Shown: piece after piece, positions 1 through 11,000 of the stretch
Layout: each line of letters opens with the position of its first letter
Position numbering within the stretch: position 1 is the first letter of the stretch
Source: JACJYE01 sp964432875
GTDB taxonomy: Bacteria; Bacteroidota; Bacteroidia; Chitinophagales; Saprospiraceae
NCBI GenBank assembly: GCA_964432875.1
Contig: CAYSPJ010000093.1
Span: 1 to 20,922, forward strand
Length of the DNA stretch: 20,922 nt
Direction of reading: 5' to 3'
Position numbers and translations under genes: made by a program
The notes under the pieces: generated by a model
What the model saw: only the letters and a program-made list of their open reading frames with translations
What the model was told of the DNA's origin: nothing
The model's database searches: none

Positions 1-17
1 CCATCCCCACGCCTTGA

Positions 18-632
18 CTACCGCATTATCTCCTGCACCCTTGCCAGCAACTCCACCCGGTTGTGAGCGTCGAACTTGTCATACAAATTCTTCAGGTGGA
101 ATTTGACGGTGTTGATGCTGACGAATAGCGCCTGGGCGGTGCCTTTAGTGTCCAGCCCTTTGAAAATGCAGGAAAGCACCTCTGCCTCGCGGGCGCTGAG
201 CGGCGCAATGAGCTTGCGGTTGAGCTTATCCAGGTCCAATTCCTGCACGATATTTTGGCTGAGCTGCCCCCAGGCGATCTCGATGGTAGAGTAAAGCTGC
301 TCCTTGTTGAAAGGCTTGACGATATAGCCTAGCGGAGCGGTATCCTTAGCTTTCGCCAAAGTATCCCGATCGGCGTAGGAGGTCAGGAAAATGAAAGGGA
401 TGGCGTAATGCTTGCGCAGGTGAGCGGCGATGTCCAGCCCGTCGACCGCGTCTTCCAGATTGATGTCGAGCAGCACCAGGTTGGGCCGATGCTCCTGGAC
501 CATGGCCAGCGCCTGGGCGGCATTGAAAGCCGTGCCGCAGACCTCGTAGCCGTTCAGCCGGCACAAGTCGGCGATATCCTCGGCGATGAGGGCTTCGTCT
601 TCAACAATCAGGATGCGGGGTGTTACGGTCAT
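18..632 (-). CDS. Two-component response regulator, receiver + LuxR-type HTH
   Basis: DNA-binding response regulator of the NarL/FixJ type, about 204 residues. The receiver domain (about 5-120) shows the acidic pocket E11-D12, the phospho-acceptor D56 in NLVLLDINL, T84 in FIFLTS, and K106-P107 in YIVKPF. A LuxR/GerE helix-turn-helix follows at about 145-200, with LSAREAEVL and the recognition stretch SINTVKFHLKN. I chose the ATG at 632 because the longer frame starts with TTG at 683 and only adds residues before the conserved receiver start. With the ATG, a 62-bp spacer separates it from the kinase gene upstream, which is its obvious partner. The DNA target is not known; the palindrome at 15952-15967 is a candidate. 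Family assignment is secure, the regulon is inference. Confidence 0.93.
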   Translation of the reverse strand: MTVTPRILIVEDEALIAEDIADLCRLNGYEVCGTAFNAAQALAMVQEHRPNLVLLDINLEDAVDGLDIAAHLRKHYAIPFIFLTSYADRDTLAKAKDTAPLGYIVKPFNKEQLYSTIEIAWGQLSQNIVQELDLDKLNRKLIAPLSAREAEVLSCIFKGLDTKGTAQALFVSINTVKFHLKNLYDKFDAHNRVELLARVQEIMR

Positions 633-694
633 GGCCAAAAAAAGTTCAAAGTTCAATTCGATATTCCACTGTTTGATATTCAACAGCCCATTCC

Positions 695-2515
695 CTAGGC
701 GCTCATCTTCTCCAAAGCCTCCTCCTTGCGGTAGCTACTGATGATGATGCGCACCTCCGTGCCCTCGGCCACGATAGTCTCCGCCTTGGCCTCCAGCTTA
801 CGCAGGAAGGTGTTGATCAGGCGGGTACCGAAGCCTTTTTGAGTTGCGTCGGCAGGCATCCCGATGCCATCATCCTTCACCGAGACGAGCAACTGCCCGC
901 CCTCCTCTGCAATGCGCACCCAGATACTGCCACCCTCCCGGCCCTCGAAAGCATATTTAAAAGCATTCGTTATCAATTCATTGATAATCAAGCCCAGGGG
1001 TATCATCATTGAAACATCTAATGCTAGCGGGGCGATATCGCGGTGGATAGCGATGTCCTGTTTTTTGTAGTTGTAAGACCCCAGCAAACTCTCGCAAAGG
1101 CTGTCGATATACTGGGGTACATCCACCTGGCTGAGGTTGTCTTCGCTATAAAGGTGATGGTGGATGATGGACATAGAGCGCACCCGGCTCTCCCCTTCGT
1201 TAAGAGCGGCCAGGGCCGTCGGCTCCTCCACATAGCGCGATTGCAACTGCAAGAGGCTAGAGATGACTTGCAGGTTGTTCTTTACCCGGTGGTGGATTTC
1301 CTTGATGAGGAATTCTTTTTCATCCAGCATCTTGGAAATGATGCCGTTTTTCTCCTTCAGTCGGCGGATATTCTTCTGCCGGGTGCGGTATAACAGCCCG
1401 ATGCTCAGGGCTACAGCCAAGAGCGCCAGTGCGGCGAGGGCCAGCAGCCATTGGTTGCGCTTGGCCAAGGCTTTGTCTTTTTGCAGCAGGATGATTTCGC
1501 TCTCTTTCTTTTCCGTTTCGTACTTAGTGAGGGCATCCACCAGGTTGCGGTCTTTCTCCGCATTCAAAACACTGTCCTTTAAATGTTGGTGGCCTCTGAA
1601 ATAAAAATAGGCCTGCTCATAGTCTCGAACCGCCTCATAACTGGCCCTGAGATAGTCGAGGCTGCTCAGCTTCTCTTCTGTAAAGCCATTTTTCCCCGCC
1701 ATTTCCAGGCTATTCAACAAGGAGGTGATGGCCTTGCGGTAATCCCCGGTTTTGTTGTAAAGCTTGCCCAGCCCCTGATAGGCCAGGCATAAAGCATGAG
1801 CATTCAAGCGGTCTTTTTGCTCCAGCAAGTCAAAGTAGGTTTTAAAGGCCTGTTCGTACTCGTTTAGCTCGATCAGCGTGTTGGCATAATTTAATTTGCG
1901 CCTTTGCAGGTCTTCTTCGGCAAGCGTGAGGGCGATTGATTTTTCCAATAGTGCTTTACTGGTCTGATAATCAGCCTGACGATAGTAAATGTTGCTGAGG
2001 TTGTTCAAAGCCATCGCCTGCCTTTTCTCATCGCCGGTTTCCACAAACATGTCGAAGCTCTTGCGGAAGTAAATCCCGGCTAAGGAATCTCGTTGAGTGG
2101 CCTCAAATACCGCACCGATGGAGTTTTGAACCGACCCAAGCTTCGTCACCTCGTTTGCCTTGTGGAAGTAGCGCTCGGCCTCGAAAAGCGATTTCAATGC
2201 CTGCTCGTATTGCCCCAGGGGGATGTAGCTGTTGGCCTCATAAAACTTGGACGACGCGTATTCCGCGTCCCGGCCTGCTTTGAGCGCATATTCACCATAC
2301 TTCCGGCAATACAAAAGCGCTTTCTCGGGATTGTCGTAGATGACCAAACGCCTCAATTGATTATACCACTGCATGCGCAGCGTGTCTTCATCAGCAGAAG
2401 CGATTAAAGCCAACAGGCTATCTTCCGCGGCTACGCTTGAAACAGCACCTTGCTGGGCTTGCCCCTCGGCTAGCGCCATAAAACTGATCATCATAGCAAT
2501 AGAGAGGTATCGCAT
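695..2515 (-). CDS. TPR-containing sensor histidine kinase (HisKA_2 type)
   Basis: Membrane sensor kinase of 606 residues. It has an N-terminal signal peptide (about 1-20, ending near GQAQQ), a helical periplasmic region with tetratricopeptide-like repeats (about 50-320, for example around NLSNIYYRQADY and GLGKLYNKTGDY), and a coiled stretch before one transmembrane helix (about 354-376, WLLALAALALLAVALSIGLL). A HisKA_2 dimerisation domain follows with EIHHRVKNNLQ; H409 is the likely phosphorylated histidine. The HATPase domain has an N-box near N517 (NELITNAFKYAF), DDGIGMP at 548-554 and a glycine-rich GFGTRLI. The response regulator lies directly downstream. The upstream spacer 2516-2679 (164 bp) has no convincing terminator or promoter, so whether the kinase is co-transcribed with the surface genes is unproven. 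The ligand is unknown. Confidence 0.93.
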   Translation of the reverse strand: MRYLSIAMMISFMALAEGQAQQGAVSSVAAEDSLLALIASADEDTLRMQWYNQLRRLVIYDNPEKALLYCRKYGEYALKAGRDAEYASSKFYEANSYIPLGQYEQALKSLFEAERYFHKANEVTKLGSVQNSIGAVFEATQRDSLAGIYFRKSFDMFVETGDEKRQAMALNNLSNIYYRQADYQTSKALLEKSIALTLAEEDLQRRKLNYANTLIELNEYEQAFKTYFDLLEQKDRLNAHALCLAYQGLGKLYNKTGDYRKAITSLLNSLEMAGKNGFTEEKLSSLDYLRASYEAVRDYEQAYFYFRGHQHLKDSVLNAEKDRNLVDALTKYETEKKESEIILLQKDKALAKRNQWLLALAALALLAVALSIGLLYRTRQKNIRRLKEKNGIISKMLDEKEFLIKEIHHRVKNNLQVISSLLQLQSRYVEEPTALAALNEGESRVRSMSIIHHHLYSEDNLSQVDVPQYIDSLCESLLGSYNYKKQDIAIHRDIAPLALDVSMMIPLGLIINELITNAFKYAFEGREGGSIWVRIAEEGGQLLVSVKDDGIGMPADATQKGFGTRLINTFLRKLEAKAETIVAEGTEVRIIISSYRKEEALEKMSA

Positions 2516-2679
2516 ATAGTTGGCCGTTTTGTTGTTGTTTCATATCTCACCGGTGCTGATTGTATCGCCAAGGCCGCAAGGGGTGCAGCAGCTCTACTCA
2601 TCTGATCGCGTGCCCCCTACGCAAGCGCATCCGGCTGAACGTCCAGCAGAGGGTTTACCCCCCTTAAAGCTTGTCAAGC

Positions 2680-2904
2680 CTACTCCTCTTCCTCTTCCCC
2701 GCTTTTCCAGCGAAGGTACAATTTATGTTCGAAATCGGGCACTTCTTCAAGCATTTCATCTCCCCTTAGCGCTGCCTCAGGCTCGTGCTGTTCAATCAAG
2801 TCCTTAATATCCTGGAGGGCCTCCAAAGTCTTTTGCTGGATGAGGAGCTGCAGCTCTTCCTGGCTCAGCTTGTCTCGGTCAGCGGGCTTCTCATGATTTG
2901 GCAT
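2680..2904 (-). CDS. Small acidic hypothetical protein
   Basis: A 74-residue protein that I do not recognise. It is highly charged and predicted to be mostly helical or coiled coil in the middle (KLSQEELQLLIQQKTLEALQ then DIKDLIEQHEPEAAL), with a run of glutamates at the very C-terminus. It has no signal peptide, so it is probably cytoplasmic. It starts with ATG 28 bp after the FN3 gene stop and shares its strand, which fits a real operon member. The absence of low-complexity bias other than the acidic tail and the compact spacing favour coding. It could be an adaptor or regulator of the neighbouring genes, but nothing in the sequence says which. Confidence 0.6.
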   Translation of the reverse strand: MPNHEKPADRDKLSQEELQLLIQQKTLEALQDIKDLIEQHEPEAALRGDEMLEEVPDFEHKLYLRWKSGEEEEE

Positions 2905-2932
2905 GGCGGTGTTGCTTTCCGGGTATCCTCGA

Positions 2933-5041
2933 TCACAAACGGACCGTGCGGGCGGCAGAGTAAGCCGACTTCAAGCCATTGCGATAGTAAACCCGATATT
3001 TGTATGCGTAAGTATTGCCAGGCTGACACTCGCTATCCGCCAGTTCCAGCACAAAACTGTCCAGAAAGGTAGAAAAATGGCGGAATGCACCCTCATTTTC
3101 AGCTTTATACACCACCACTTGTGCTATCTCGCCGTAAGGCTCCGGGAGTTGGAATTGCAGGCGCACGCGGCGGCCATCGGCCTCGGCCGATAAGCCTGGC
3201 ACCAGCCCAGCCTGTTGATGCTGCGTGGCCACGGCCAAAGTGCGCACCACGCGGGAGCGCAGCCCGGCATCATCCACGGCAGTAATCTGGTATTCGTAAT
3301 CTGTGCCGGGCTCTAAATCGCGGTCGGTGTACTCCGTCTCCAAGCCGGTAAAGGCCTGTAGCATGGCCCACTCGCCCCCGGCAATGCGGCGAGCCAGCTC
3401 GTGGCGCAGCACATCCGGGCTGTTGCTGTTCACCCAGCGCAGATATACGCTGCCATCCTCCAATAGTTTATAACTTTCAAACAAAGCTGCCGTGGGCGGG
3501 ATGGTATCGGGTTTGCTCAGTCTTAGCATTTCCGAAAACCCCGATACATTGGAGCGAATATCCACTGCAGCGATGCGGTAATAAATCTCCTCGGTGAGGG
3601 TGTTGAGCAAGACGGTGTCTTGCCATAACGTATCGCGCACCAGGCGGCTGTTGCGGCGGATAAAGACCTGATCGGCGCCGTTGGCGGTATAGACGTTATA
3701 TCCGGCCAGGTCAGCCTCGCTGCCCAGGTGCCAATGCAGGTGTACCACACCACTGCTGTCTATGCGGCCGCTCAGGCCCAGCGGCGCTGCGGGCGGCATT
3801 TGGTCCTTGATGAAGCCATATACCGGGCTGCTGCAAGCCTCGTTGCGGGCGGTGTCCAGCGCGCATACCTGATAATAGTTGTTGCCGAGGTAGTCGGGTT
3901 GCTCGTCTTTGTAGGCCCGTGCCGCGGCGGGCAGGGTGGCCGATATGGCGCGGTATGGCCCATCGCGCAGCTTGCTTTTCTTCACCACATAGCCGGCCAT
4001 ATCCTTCGATACGCTGTCCTGTACCCATTCTATGAGCATATATTCATCGCGGTGCATAGTAGCTTCTGCCCGTCCGACGGGTATCGGAGGCGTGAGGTCG
4101 CGGGCAGTCAGTTGCACGGGTTCGGCGGGTTCCGACAAATCGCCGAAAGCATCTATGCCGATGATGCGGTAGTAATAGGGCACATAGTTGTCGGCTTTGG
4201 CCGTGAAAGAAATTTCGGGGATGCCGAAGGCTTCCGCTTCGTCTATGGTATGGATGTAAGGCCGCTCGTTGAGGCGCTCGTAGCGCTGGCCATCGCGGGA
4301 GCGTTCAATATAGTAAGAATGGAAATGCCGTTCGTGTAAGGCTCGCTCCCAGGAAAGGACCACCTCGCCGTCCAGGGCTTCATACCATTTCAGCTCGGGC
4401 CGAAAGGGGTGGTCAAACTGACGGGAGTACAGCGCGGTCGTCTTGTAAAGCGCAGTATCGCCTGCCACTAATGTGATGCGGTAGGCGATGTGCGCCGTTG
4501 CAGGCGGTTGAGGGTCGGTCAGGCGCAGCCCCATTGCTTCGGCTGCCAGAGCATCCATATCGGCAATGAGTAGCGCCGAGGAGTAGCGGTTGAGCAGCTC
4601 GTTGCGGCGGTCGGCCAACTGGTAAACGTCCAAATTATCAGTTTGCAGCGTTTCCCATTCGCCGTGGATACACTCTGCCGCCATGACGAGATAGCGATCA
4701 TCCGCTACGGCATTCACTGCTTGCTCAAACCGTGGGAGCGCCCAGGGGCGGATGTCATCCTTTACCAATTCGAACCCGCGCGGATCGAAGTCTTCAAAGC
4801 GTTCAAAACCGTAGCGCTCTACCCGGTAATATGCCTGCAAACTGTTGAGCCAGCGGTATTCATCGGCCGGCGCCCAGCGGATGACCATCTCTTGCCCGCG
4901 CTTTTTGACAATGGCGTGCAGCGGTTTTTCGGCCTCCGGGGCCAGGGTGTAGGTGGTATCGGAAGCCTGCCCCCGCAAATAGCCGCCGCAGAGCAGAAGC
5001 CCGCCGAACAAGATAAGCTGTATGGATTGGAATGTGTTCAT
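2933..5041 (-). CDS. Secreted fibronectin type III repeat protein
   Basis: A 702-residue exported protein. A signal peptide (about 1-24, LILFGGLLLCGGYLRGQA) is followed by an FN3-like strand pattern near the N-terminus (MVIRWAP ... YYRVERYGF) and then a poorly matched region to about residue 210. A series of FN3-type modules starts near residues 217, 319, 413, 513 and 611. Each shows the family pattern: proline-rich linker (TPPIPVG, MPPAAPLG, IPPTAAL), a central tryptophan (LSWERA, IEWVQD, LHWHLG, LRWVNS) and a YYRI/YQV strand. No T9SS sorting domain is seen at the end. It sits 56 bp downstream of the giant gene on the same strand. FN3 modules usually mediate protein-protein contacts outside the cytoplasm; a periplasmic or surface scaffold role for the giant protein is inference. 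Confidence 0.85.
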   Translation of the reverse strand: MNTFQSIQLILFGGLLLCGGYLRGQASDTTYTLAPEAEKPLHAIVKKRGQEMVIRWAPADEYRWLNSLQAYYRVERYGFERFEDFDPRGFELVKDDIRPWALPRFEQAVNAVADDRYLVMAAECIHGEWETLQTDNLDVYQLADRRNELLNRYSSALLIADMDALAAEAMGLRLTDPQPPATAHIAYRITLVAGDTALYKTTALYSRQFDHPFRPELKWYEALDGEVVLSWERALHERHFHSYYIERSRDGQRYERLNERPYIHTIDEAEAFGIPEISFTAKADNYVPYYYRIIGIDAFGDLSEPAEPVQLTARDLTPPIPVGRAEATMHRDEYMLIEWVQDSVSKDMAGYVVKKSKLRDGPYRAISATLPAAARAYKDEQPDYLGNNYYQVCALDTARNEACSSPVYGFIKDQMPPAAPLGLSGRIDSSGVVHLHWHLGSEADLAGYNVYTANGADQVFIRRNSRLVRDTLWQDTVLLNTLTEEIYYRIAAVDIRSNVSGFSEMLRLSKPDTIPPTAALFESYKLLEDGSVYLRWVNSNSPDVLRHELARRIAGGEWAMLQAFTGLETEYTDRDLEPGTDYEYQITAVDDAGLRSRVVRTLAVATQHQQAGLVPGLSAEADGRRVRLQFQLPEPYGEIAQVVVYKAENEGAFRHFSTFLDSFVLELADSECQPGNTYAYKYRVYYRNGLKSAYSAARTVRL

Positions 5042-5097
5042 AAAACACCGCTTTTAGTACATTTAATGTATTGTTGCCTGATGGCGTATCCCTACGG

Positions 5098-8000
5098 TCA
5101 ATAAGTGAAATTTAATACTCGGTTGCTGCCCGGTATGCGCGTGTTGTTCAGGAAACCTTTGTCTGCCTGAAATTTGAGCGAATAGCTGCCTTGATGTTGC
5201 TGCATCTGATAATAATTAGTAAAAAGCAAATCCAACTGCTTGGTGAAGGCCGGGTATCGCTCATTGATGAGGTCGTTATACTTGTTTACTACTCCCGGCA
5301 CGACAGGATTGGCAGGCGGCGGCACACAATTGGCAAAGGACATGCCCCAGGTCGCATCCAAAATCTGATCGGTGGCCCAGGCCGATATATTCATTATATC
5401 GATGGCGACACGGATGGGAAGATCATAGCTGATCTGTGTGGGTATGTAAACATTGGACACACTAAGGCCCGATGTACTTGACGAGGAGGCGGCGTAAGGC
5501 TGGTAAGGCACCTCATCGAGATAAGCCCCCCATACCTCGCCAATCTCGCCATCGGTGAGCGCGCTTTTGTAGTTAGTGGCTCTGCTATTGAAATTCATCG
5601 GTATGACGGATTGCAGATAGGTGGCAGGCGTCAGGTCTGATAATAAGGCATTCCAGGTGAAGCTCACATTGAGCGTGGTTTGGGTGTTGCAGGTCGTCTG
5701 TGGGTTGGTGTAGGTCCAGGAATGTGTTTTGGATTGCATCTCTTCAAAGAGATTTACCAAGCCGATTGCACTGTGGTTGAGGTAGTTGTTGTAACCGCTC
5801 AACCCTTGATTGGCCGTGTGTACATAGTCCGGCTGGCGGATAACGCTGTTGTTCCCCGATAACGGATTGGTGCCCGCTGAACCTTGCCCATGAACGCCGA
5901 CGCCGGTTAAGCCAAAGGCAGCGCTGTACTTCAGGTCGCGAACCAACTCCACTTCAACCTCCACGCGCGGAACGGTAATCGGCGCCCCGGCTGCTCCAAA
6001 CTCGCCCACCATGTCGAACACATCAAAACCCTCGTCATTGTGCAGGTAAAGTGTCGGGTAATGAGATAGCGCAGAGGTGTTGTTAACCTGTGTAATGGAG
6101 GTATTGGCCATCTTGTCGTCGAGCGTATTGTACCGGCTGGTCTTGAAATACCACTGGTAAATCAGGTCTTCGTTGCGCCCCAGTTGCTTGCCAGGGTCGA
6201 GTTGGATTTCGATGTTCACCTCGTGCGAGCCGGTCAGGTCGTTTTCAAACCCCGCTACGCTGAGATTGGTCGTCCGCAACTCGCTGAGCAGCGTGCCGCT
6301 ATTGTCTCCGATATTGGGCGCGGGCATTCGCTCCCCGCTGGGCAGGTTAACATATTTGATAGCGCGGCGCACCAACTGGCAGGAGTAGTAAGCGTCGTTT
6401 TGCAGTTGCGGCAGGGCACCCAGAATGACCGATACCGTGGAGGCGCCATGAAGGTTATTGAGATTATCGGTGATGGGTTCACCGCCCTCCAAATCCTGCC
6501 AGCGGAAGAAGTATTCATACTCCACATTATCATCGTTGGCGCGGAAGTAACCTTTGGAGGGGTCGGTAGAGGCCATGTCTTCGGCAAAGGCAATGAGCGT
6601 TGATTTACCAAATAATTTGAATACCTCGTCTTGCAGAAAAAACCGTTGGTTGCGGATAGGCAGGGTTTTGCTCACCATCTCGTGGGGGATCGGATAGGGG
6701 TCGCGCCCGGTGCGAAAAGTACGGGTATGCGCTTCGGCCCAGTCACTGCCGGCCTCATTTTTAAGGCGTTTGGGATTGCTGCTGTCGGTGTAGTCCCAGG
6801 CGATGAGCTTGATATAAACTTCATGTTCGGTGCGCTCGTCCATTTTGCGGATGTCGAAGGTGAGCGCCTTTTTATCCTGCGACCAGCTTTGGGTTACGGG
6901 CAGATTGGTTCCGGTGCTTTGGTTCTTCACATACAGGCTTTCGATTTCTATTTCCAGCACAGCGGTGTAGGGCAGCTTGGTTTGCTGATTGATCATCGGG
7001 ATAGGAAACTGCTCGTTGACGGGAAGGATGAAGGTGGCCAATGGGTCTTCAAATACGCTCACATCGCGGGCGCCGTCTTCCGGCCACATTTCATACAGGA
7101 TGGGTATTTCATCGAAGAGGCCTTCGTAAGGCGGCACGCACTTTTCGCCCACGGTGATGTCTATTGTTTTGCGCCCTTTGATGAGGCCGTTGAGTACGCG
7201 GTAGTAGATGCCGGCCCGGCCTTCTACCCAGGTGGGGTTGGGGCCGCCTGCACTCAGTAGCATGGCTGCGGCCATCTCGAAGAGCGAAAACTCCCGCTCC
7301 TTGCCCAGTAGTTTGCCGCGCAGCCCGATTTCGCCCTCCAGACCGGCATACACCTGCCCGGTGGCGTACCAGCCGTTCACGCCGGGCTTGTCGCTGCGGC
7401 TGCCCGCGCCGGAGCAAGTGCGATCGGGGCTGTAGGTGAGGTTGACATCCATACCCACCGTGGTGCTCAGGGAAGCGTAGATAAACCAGGCTTTCACATC
7501 GGTATCGGTGGCCAATTGCGCCCCAAAAGCGATGCCCTGCGCTTGCTGGGCCATTGCCACATCATTGCCATCTCGGGCGCGAGCCGTTTTCGATACCGGC
7601 GCGGTATTGTCCAATCCATTGTCGCTGTCGCCCTGCTTGGGCGAGTTGAGTATATGGGCGATGCGTGCCGGCATGGGCAGTTCGGAAGGTAGGTTGTGCC
7701 CCACCATGAAATAGCCGGTGGCTTGAGCCGTGATGGGGCCGAGTTTGAGCTGCAGGCCGGCCATGTCCGCTCGCGGGTCCCCGGCATGGAAGTACCACTG
7801 CTCCGTACCGCTGTGGACGTGGAAGCGGGCGTCAATCACTTTGGGCTGCCCGTTGGGGCCAGTAATCAAGCCATTGGCTACGTTGGCGAAAAGCGAAATG
7901 TTGCCGTCGAACACATGGTGTTTGCCCACCCGCTCCCAGCCAAATCCGGCGGAAGCCCAAAAATTGCTTTCTTTTGACCGGTTTTCAATAGACGACATCA

Positions 8001-11000
8001 AGTAAGCATCGCCATCTATTCTAAGGCTGTTGATGCCCACTCCTTGAGCAAATGAACCGGCTATGCTCACGTCCATGTTCAGGGCCGATGATACCGGCGC
8101 CGCTAAGCGGGTAGCCAGTTTTAGCCCATACGTGCCAAACTCCGGGCTGGGCCGCAGCGCATCGGGAGTGGAGGCCACCGATACATCAACGGCAGGAATC
8201 TGCCCCAATACATCATTTACCACCGCTTGAACGGCGCTCGCATTGTCGTTGCTAAACCCATCGTTGCGCCGCATGTTCATATACACCCCGCCGCCCAAGC
8301 CATGCAGGTTTACGCCCGGCGCGATAGGTACCCCCGGAAATCCTACCATCCCGTCCACATACCAGTAGCCGAAGTAATTGGCCGTTTCACCAAAGGGGCG
8401 GTTGAAGTTGATAGCACGCACCCCAAAGTCGGCCTTTAGCTCGGTGCTGATGCCAAGCGGGAGGCTCACGCTCAGCTCGCCGCGTGCGCCGCGGTCACTG
8501 TTTTCCTGGTAGAATTCAATGTTGCCGTTGATGCTCATCCCAAAGATATCATCCATGACAATTTCGAGGCTGCCGAGGTCTATGCCGTCAAATGCCAGTT
8601 TTTTACTGCTCGTGTTCATTTGCGATTTCACGGCCAGATCAACATCCGCGCCGAAACCGCTCTGGCCGCCGCCGCCCAGTTCCACGCGAGGGTTGATGTT
8701 GAAGCGCACGCTATTGATGTTTTGCTGTACAATGCGGAGTTCCTCAATGTTGATAGGGAAGTTGTTGACGGCCATGGGTTTGCTCGTAGCGCCCGGAGGA
8801 GGAGGAAGAGGTCCGCTGCCACTCGTGGGCGCACCCGATGCGCCGCCGCTGCCGGTACTGCTTCCGGCGCCACTCGTCGGCGGCGGGGGCAAATTGTCGC
8901 AACTCGCTCCATCGCCAGTAACGGCTTGCCCCAAAATAGAGAAGGCCTGATTGCTGAAACCATCCCGTGAGTGATAGCCGAACTGAAAGTCCACCCAGGG
9001 GATCGTAAAAGTGACCGGCTCGGTAAAGGCGACCTCCATATTGCCCGCAAGCTGCGCATCGAAAAAGGCCGTGCCGTCACTTTGCACCACCCGCACATAA
9101 GAATTAGGGCACAAATTTGCCGAAGCCGACTGCATGAAAGGGAAGGTCAGGCCAACGGGAGGTTGCACCAGAAACTCCATATTGGGCGCCCGGCCTTCGT
9201 CTTGCGGCGAAATGAAGGCGCTGTACTGCAAGTACTGGTCGGCCGCCGTGATGGGCATACCGAGGCGGCCGTTCAGCCCAGCGTTCCAGGTTCCGGTATT
9301 GTTGGCGCTCCATTGCACCAGTTCGATATACAGGGTATCTAATGACAGGTACCAATTGCCGATATCGCCATCGGCGATGCTGGATGCCCGGATCTTCGCC
9401 GTGAGCAGGTTGTCCATAATCATATCCGCTACTTCAAACTGAAAGCGCTCCTGTTCGAAGAGCCATCCTTCTGCGGATCTGGCGGTGAGAGATTTCATAT
9501 AAAAACCTTCCCACAGCGGGTCGAGGCTGCGTACGCCGTTTTGGGTTGTCACATTATCATCCTGGTAATTGGCCGGCACCCTCATGTCGGGCGGGTTGCG
9601 GGTGTCAGAGAAGTCCACCCAGCCTTGGTTGAGCGTGAAGCCGAGGCCGGGCAGCCCGCGGATTTGGAAGGGGGCCATGCTGAACTGCCCCAAAAAGCCG
9701 AAATCCGGCGGCGTGCCCGAGCCCAGCGCCGGCGAATCGGCCGCGCGGGGATACGACAGCGTGATGGCACCGCTCACCCTGCCTTCGCCCGGCGCGCCAT
9801 CCTCCGTATCGGGTACCAGCACCTCGCGGGAGAACTGCACTTCAATGTTCAAGCCGAAGTCTTTGATGCCCTTACAGTCAATTTCTACATAAGTGGCGGA
9901 AGCTTTGACGCTTTCAGCGGTGGCCGCCGCCGATCCTTTGAGGATGTATTTGGTGTCGCCGATGTCGGGCAAGTCTATATCCACCACGGGATGCAAGATG
10001 AACTCCTCCCCAAAACCAGCTGGCAGCAGGCAGATATCCGAAGCGGAGAGCGAGAGCCAGTAATTGCCCCAGGAGGGATAGTGCAGGTTGTACATCACCT
10101 GGCAGCTCGCTCGTTCAGGCGTGAAGGCCATGTTGTTGAAGCCGAGCATGAGGTGCTCGCCGTTGATGTCCCACACGATACCAGCCGGCATATTCAACGC
10201 ACGCCCCCGGCCTCCTAGCATGATACTAATGAGCCGCTCAGTGCGGAGGAAGCGATCCAAGCCCGATACGCTTACCGGATCGTTGGGGTCGTAGTCGTAA
10301 TCTTTCACCGCATACACCTGGCCTTCGTAAATGCGGCCGTTGGCGTTCACTTTCACGTCTTCAAACTCCACATTTACCCGCACGCTATCCAGGAAGGGGA
10401 TTACGATGGTGCCCGTACCCGCCGCCCGGTTTCCGCTCTCGTTACTCACCGACTGCAGCTCGATGGTGAAATAACCGATTTGCAGGCTAGAAAAGCTGGC
10501 AATTGATGTAACTGGGGCCTGGTTGGCGATTTCCCCGAACTCGCAGTCGCTTTCGCAATTGGAAGCAGCAGCCTCCGGGGCTGGGATGCCCGTGCCGTCG
10601 CCATCGCCAGGGCGGAAGCCGTACCAGAAGGTGGTAATCTCGCTATAGCCGTTATTGGTCACTGGGGTTTGGCCAGTAGGGTCGATAGCCTGCACGCGCA
10701 GGGCGTATTGATGCCCCTCGATCAGCTCGATCTGATCGGGGTATTGGTAGTTGAAGACTTGGTCGATGATGCCCGCTTCATCGAGGAGCGGGAACTGCCC
10801 GGGATCGTTCATCAAAATCTCCAAGTCGTTGAAAGGCTGGCCCGTGATGTCAATCATTTTCAAACGATACTCAAAAGTGCTGGGCAGCGGTGCATAGGTA
10901 AAAGGCGGCTCCCAGAAGGTGAAGAAGAAACTGTTGTCGTTGGCCTCCACCACATCATCCTGCATCGGCAGGATGATAACGGGCATATCGCCATAAAGGA

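Noticed and set aside
633..683. N-terminal extension of the response regulator
   Set aside because: It would start with TTG and adds 17 residues before the conserved receiver start; the ATG at 632 matches the family.
2516..2679. Possible terminator or promoter before the kinase gene
   Set aside because: Only short dyads (GGGTTTACCC, GCTTGACAAGC) without a T-run, and no TAnnTTTG match that I could support.
2520..2807. Plus-strand frame of 95 codons overlapping the small acidic gene
   Set aside because: Its product is proline- and leucine-rich without domain character, and it overlaps the minus-strand gene that fits the operon spacing.
5058..5070. Palindrome TACATTTAATGTA between giant and FN3 genes
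   Set aside because: Arms of 6 bp with a single central base are expected by chance several times in a window of this size, and no promoter element accompanies it.
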